DNA of 64,000 nucleotides from Typha latifolia. Taxonomy: Eukaryota; Streptophyta; Magnoliopsida; Poales; Typhaceae. Under the pieces are notes generated by a model. The model worked only from the letters and a program-made list of their open reading frames with translations, was not told the origin of the DNA and did no database searches. The stretch spans positions 819,209-883,208 of the forward strand of contig CM034100.1 in the NCBI GenBank assembly GCA_019914945.1, in the 5' to 3' direction. Made by a program: the position numbers and the translations under genes. Shown in pieces: positions 61,744-64,000 of this stretch. Numbering within the stretch: position 1 is the stretch's first letter; each line of letters starts with the position of its first letter.

Positions 61744-62738
61744 CTCTACTCTCTACTCTCTACACTCTACCTATAGAGGAGAAAAAACGAAAACATTTTT
61801 CTTTTCTTTTTTAACTCCATCATCAGACGTTGCTTGCCGTTACAAGTCATCCGCTAGATGTTATGGAGTAGATCACAGCCGTCCATTTGGCGAACTATTG
61901 CGTGTCTAGAAATTCGCAAGACGCGTAATTTGTATTTTATTTTGTTTTTATTTCCCACGCACTGGCATCTGCCATCTAGAGACTAGAGACTAGAGATGAG
62001 CCAGAAATTGATTTCTTTGATAGAATTACATTATTAAAAAAAAATATTTAAACACGTCTTATACTATGATATTCAAAATACCTTTGCTTAGAGAATAATT
62101 TGTATACCCATTGTGTTATGGATAATTTAAAATTAAAAAATATCCCATAAAATAATGCAGGAACTTGTTTTGGAAAAGGTACTAAGAGAAAGTTCGAACC
62201 AAAAATGCAAGAGTTTTCTTTTAAAAGCTTTTTTTTTTCTTTTTTGCAAATTTCCTTAATTTTTCAAAACCATGTTGGTTTAAAGTAAAAGAATGCTAAG
62301 CTGGTTGGGCTCTGGCTGGGCTTACGCGGCCCAGATAAGATGGCCAAATTTATCCAGATTGGAAGCCATAACTGCGGAATTGAGATTTGATTCCAAGGTA
62401 GTAGTTATACTTGTTATTTATCAGAATCAACTAGGATCGATCCTGCATTGAACTATAGATCGTAATGGGGCCATAAATTTAGGGTGGTTAAATGAAGTCC
62501 AGGTCTTTGTTTACGAATGAACGACATGAAAAAGACTCAGATGCAAATGGTGTATGAATGAAATGAATCCGTGGACCAAGTGTTTGATATCGAGAAACGA
62601 TGGGTTGACTACTGCATGATATAGAAATCAGCATCCAGTGTATTGTAGCTGTTCCAGAAAGAACATTTTGCCCACTAACTAATGGTTGCAGTAAACCCCA
62701 CCCACCCACCCATGAACCAGTCAACCTGACTCCAAATC
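61618..62738. other. PBL leader/promoter and intergenic DNA
   Basis: Holds the CT-rich PBL 5' leader, then AT-rich DNA with no gene. A short run, AGAGACTAGAGACTAGAGATG, near 61976 is a minor tandem repeat. Confidence 0.5.
61707..61740. repeat. (CT)n microsatellite in the PBL 5' leader
   Basis: Seventeen CT units, read as (AG)n on the PBL strand, starting about 90 bp upstream of its ATG. They continue into a CTCTA-type degenerate run to about 61770. GA/CT tracts in plant leaders can bind GAGA-like BPC factors. Confidence 0.95.
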
Positions 62739-64000
62739 CATTGTGGATGCTAAAATTTATAAAATCAAGCTCATCTTTTGCTGTAGGACCAAATTCAGAA
62801 CCGGATAGCCGCATCCGTTTAGTTATAGATCAAACCAGTAGCTATCTTCCATTTGGATGTATGGATAATTTGTATCAGAGTGTGAATGGACTCAGCAGCG
62901 TCATAGAGGAGGACTCCAAGACTATGGTATTTTGGTCTCAAGAAAAGTCTCTCGAGTATTGTTGAAGAAGATCCGACAAGCACGCATACTGAGGTAATTG
63001 TCTGCTTAGAAGCAAAGAAGTGTAAGAAGTGCACTTGAATTTAAACCAGTTGATCCAAAGATGCCACCTTCAGTACTGGGAGGAAATGTGTACACCGAAA
63101 TGGAAACAACAGTAGAAGTTGGAGGAGGTTACGTCAAGGGGTAACAGGCATCATTCTGCAGCATCTCAGGCTTGGACACTGCCACTAAGAACTCCAACGC
63201 ACATTGCTATATGATTTAGAAGTGGCAAAGGTGACTGTGACTTTAGGCCAAGCACAGATAATTAATCTTTTTGTTGTTTTGTTTTTTTTCAATTAGATCC
63301 TCTAGCTTGTCTGTTATTGTTATAGACGGAAACTTTAGAACTACTAATCATTTAAAGACTCACATTGATTTTGAGATGCATTGCAGCCTCTCAAACTTTT
63401 GAAAGCTTCTATGATATCCGACAGAACTCTAACTGATGTTGTCGTCCTGTCTGATCTGACTAGATAGTGTCTTAGCATAAGCGCGGAAGGCCATCCATGC
63501 GCGAAGTCTGTTTTTCTATTGGGTATTCTGACCACAAGATGTTAGTAGTATTTCGGATTGCATGCCCAGCCTTCCAATACTCTGGTGCAGTGGTGCCTTT
63601 GTTGGACGGGTGATCATGACGTCGGATCTTTTACCGGCACGAGACCCGGCGGATAATAGTGTGTTTGTGAAGAGGGATCCGGCGGCTGGATACATCGTAA
63701 CTGATGATCTTTGTGTGGCGAAGAGTAGTAGTATAGCATCTTCAATTAGGTTCTAAAACTGCTAGAGAGATCACTAGATTCTGTGACGCCCTTGACCGGC
63801 GTATGCTTGAAAAACTACCACTGGGGCATGTGGTGATGTCAACCCCAGGTGCTTTTTGATGTTGAAGGGGGAAAGATACAGTTGCTGCTGTAGAAGAAAT
63901 TAGAACAACTCAATTGGAGCATAACTCTTGTTTGGAATAAAACCAAGAATGTAGTTTATGCTGAAGCAGGAGAAGACTCTGTGGACCTGATATTCAGCTT
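62739..64000 (+). pseudogene. Decayed DUF674-family locus, continuing past the window edge
   Basis: Separate plus-strand pieces resemble successive parts of plant DUF674 proteins, which have no known function. An N-terminal piece (about 62745-62960) contains FGCMDNLYQSVNGL and then stops at TGA. A middle piece (63059-63143) reads KMPPSVLGGN...GGGYVKG and then hits TAA. A C-terminal piece (63562-63756) contains YIVTDDLCVAKSSSIASS and then stops. A second N-terminal piece at the window edge (63917-64000) reads TLVWNKTKNVVYAEAGEDSVDLIFS. DUF674 genes often carry the domain in tandem. The stops between the pieces and the lack of clear splice joins suggest a pseudogene, but an intron-containing gene cannot be ruled out. 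Confidence 0.5.

Noticed and set aside
1..64000. Phage defence, CRISPR, operon-like or biosynthetic gene cluster
   Set aside because: All genes are ordinary eukaryotic spliced genes of unrelated pathways; no CRISPR-like arrays or co-functional clusters are visible.

Overview
The window is nuclear DNA of a flowering plant. The evidence is spliced genes with GT-AG introns, plastid transit peptides, and plant-only families (lambda glutathione transferase, PLS-class PPR protein, DUF1218, DUF674, RLCK-VII kinase). GC-rich first exons followed by AT-rich later exons, as in the PGP synthase and nitrilase-like genes, lean towards a monocot. The species cannot be named from sequence alone.

Eleven genes were resolved: ten protein-coding genes with conserved features and open frames, and one tRNA. 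A broken DUF674 locus lies at the right edge. From left to right: kinesin-5 mitotic motor (minus, 1368-7756); AT-rich intergenic DNA with microsatellites; tRNA-Glu(CTC) (10482-10554); DUF1218 membrane protein with a leader intron (plus, CDS 12914-14698); lambda glutathione transferase (minus, 15523-19468); a repeat-bearing spacer; plastid TerC protein (minus, 22517-29124); MOS11-like RNA-export factor (plus, 29413-31541); PP2C phosphatase (minus, 32934-35500); nitrilase-like deaminated-glutathione amidase (plus, 36440-40248); intronless PPR protein (minus, 41290-43260); PGP synthase (minus, 44146-47462); TBC-domain Rab GAP with a coiled-coil tail (plus, 47930-56772); RLCK-VII/PBL kinase (minus, 58511-61617); DUF674 remnants (plus, about 62739-64000).

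The genes are unrelated housekeeping or signalling genes, not a cluster. Several neighbours are divergent (TerC/MOS11 288 bp apart, PGPS/TBC 467 bp apart, PP2C/nitrilase 939 bp apart) or convergent (DUF1218/GSTL, MOS11/PP2C, nitrilase/PPR, TBC/PBL).

Exon structures were built by hand from splice signals, reading-frame continuity and family conservation. The summed exon lengths are whole codons for GSTL, DUF1218, MOS11, PP2C, nitrilase, TBC and PBL. I found no previously undescribed system. The items most worth a second look are a cluster of MYB3R/MSA-like sites upstream of kinesin-5, two probable GC-AG introns, a perfect 126-bp tandem duplication beside a splice acceptor in the PBL gene, a tandem duplication in the DUF1218 leader intron, a degenerate ~100-bp minisatellite, and the decayed DUF674 locus.
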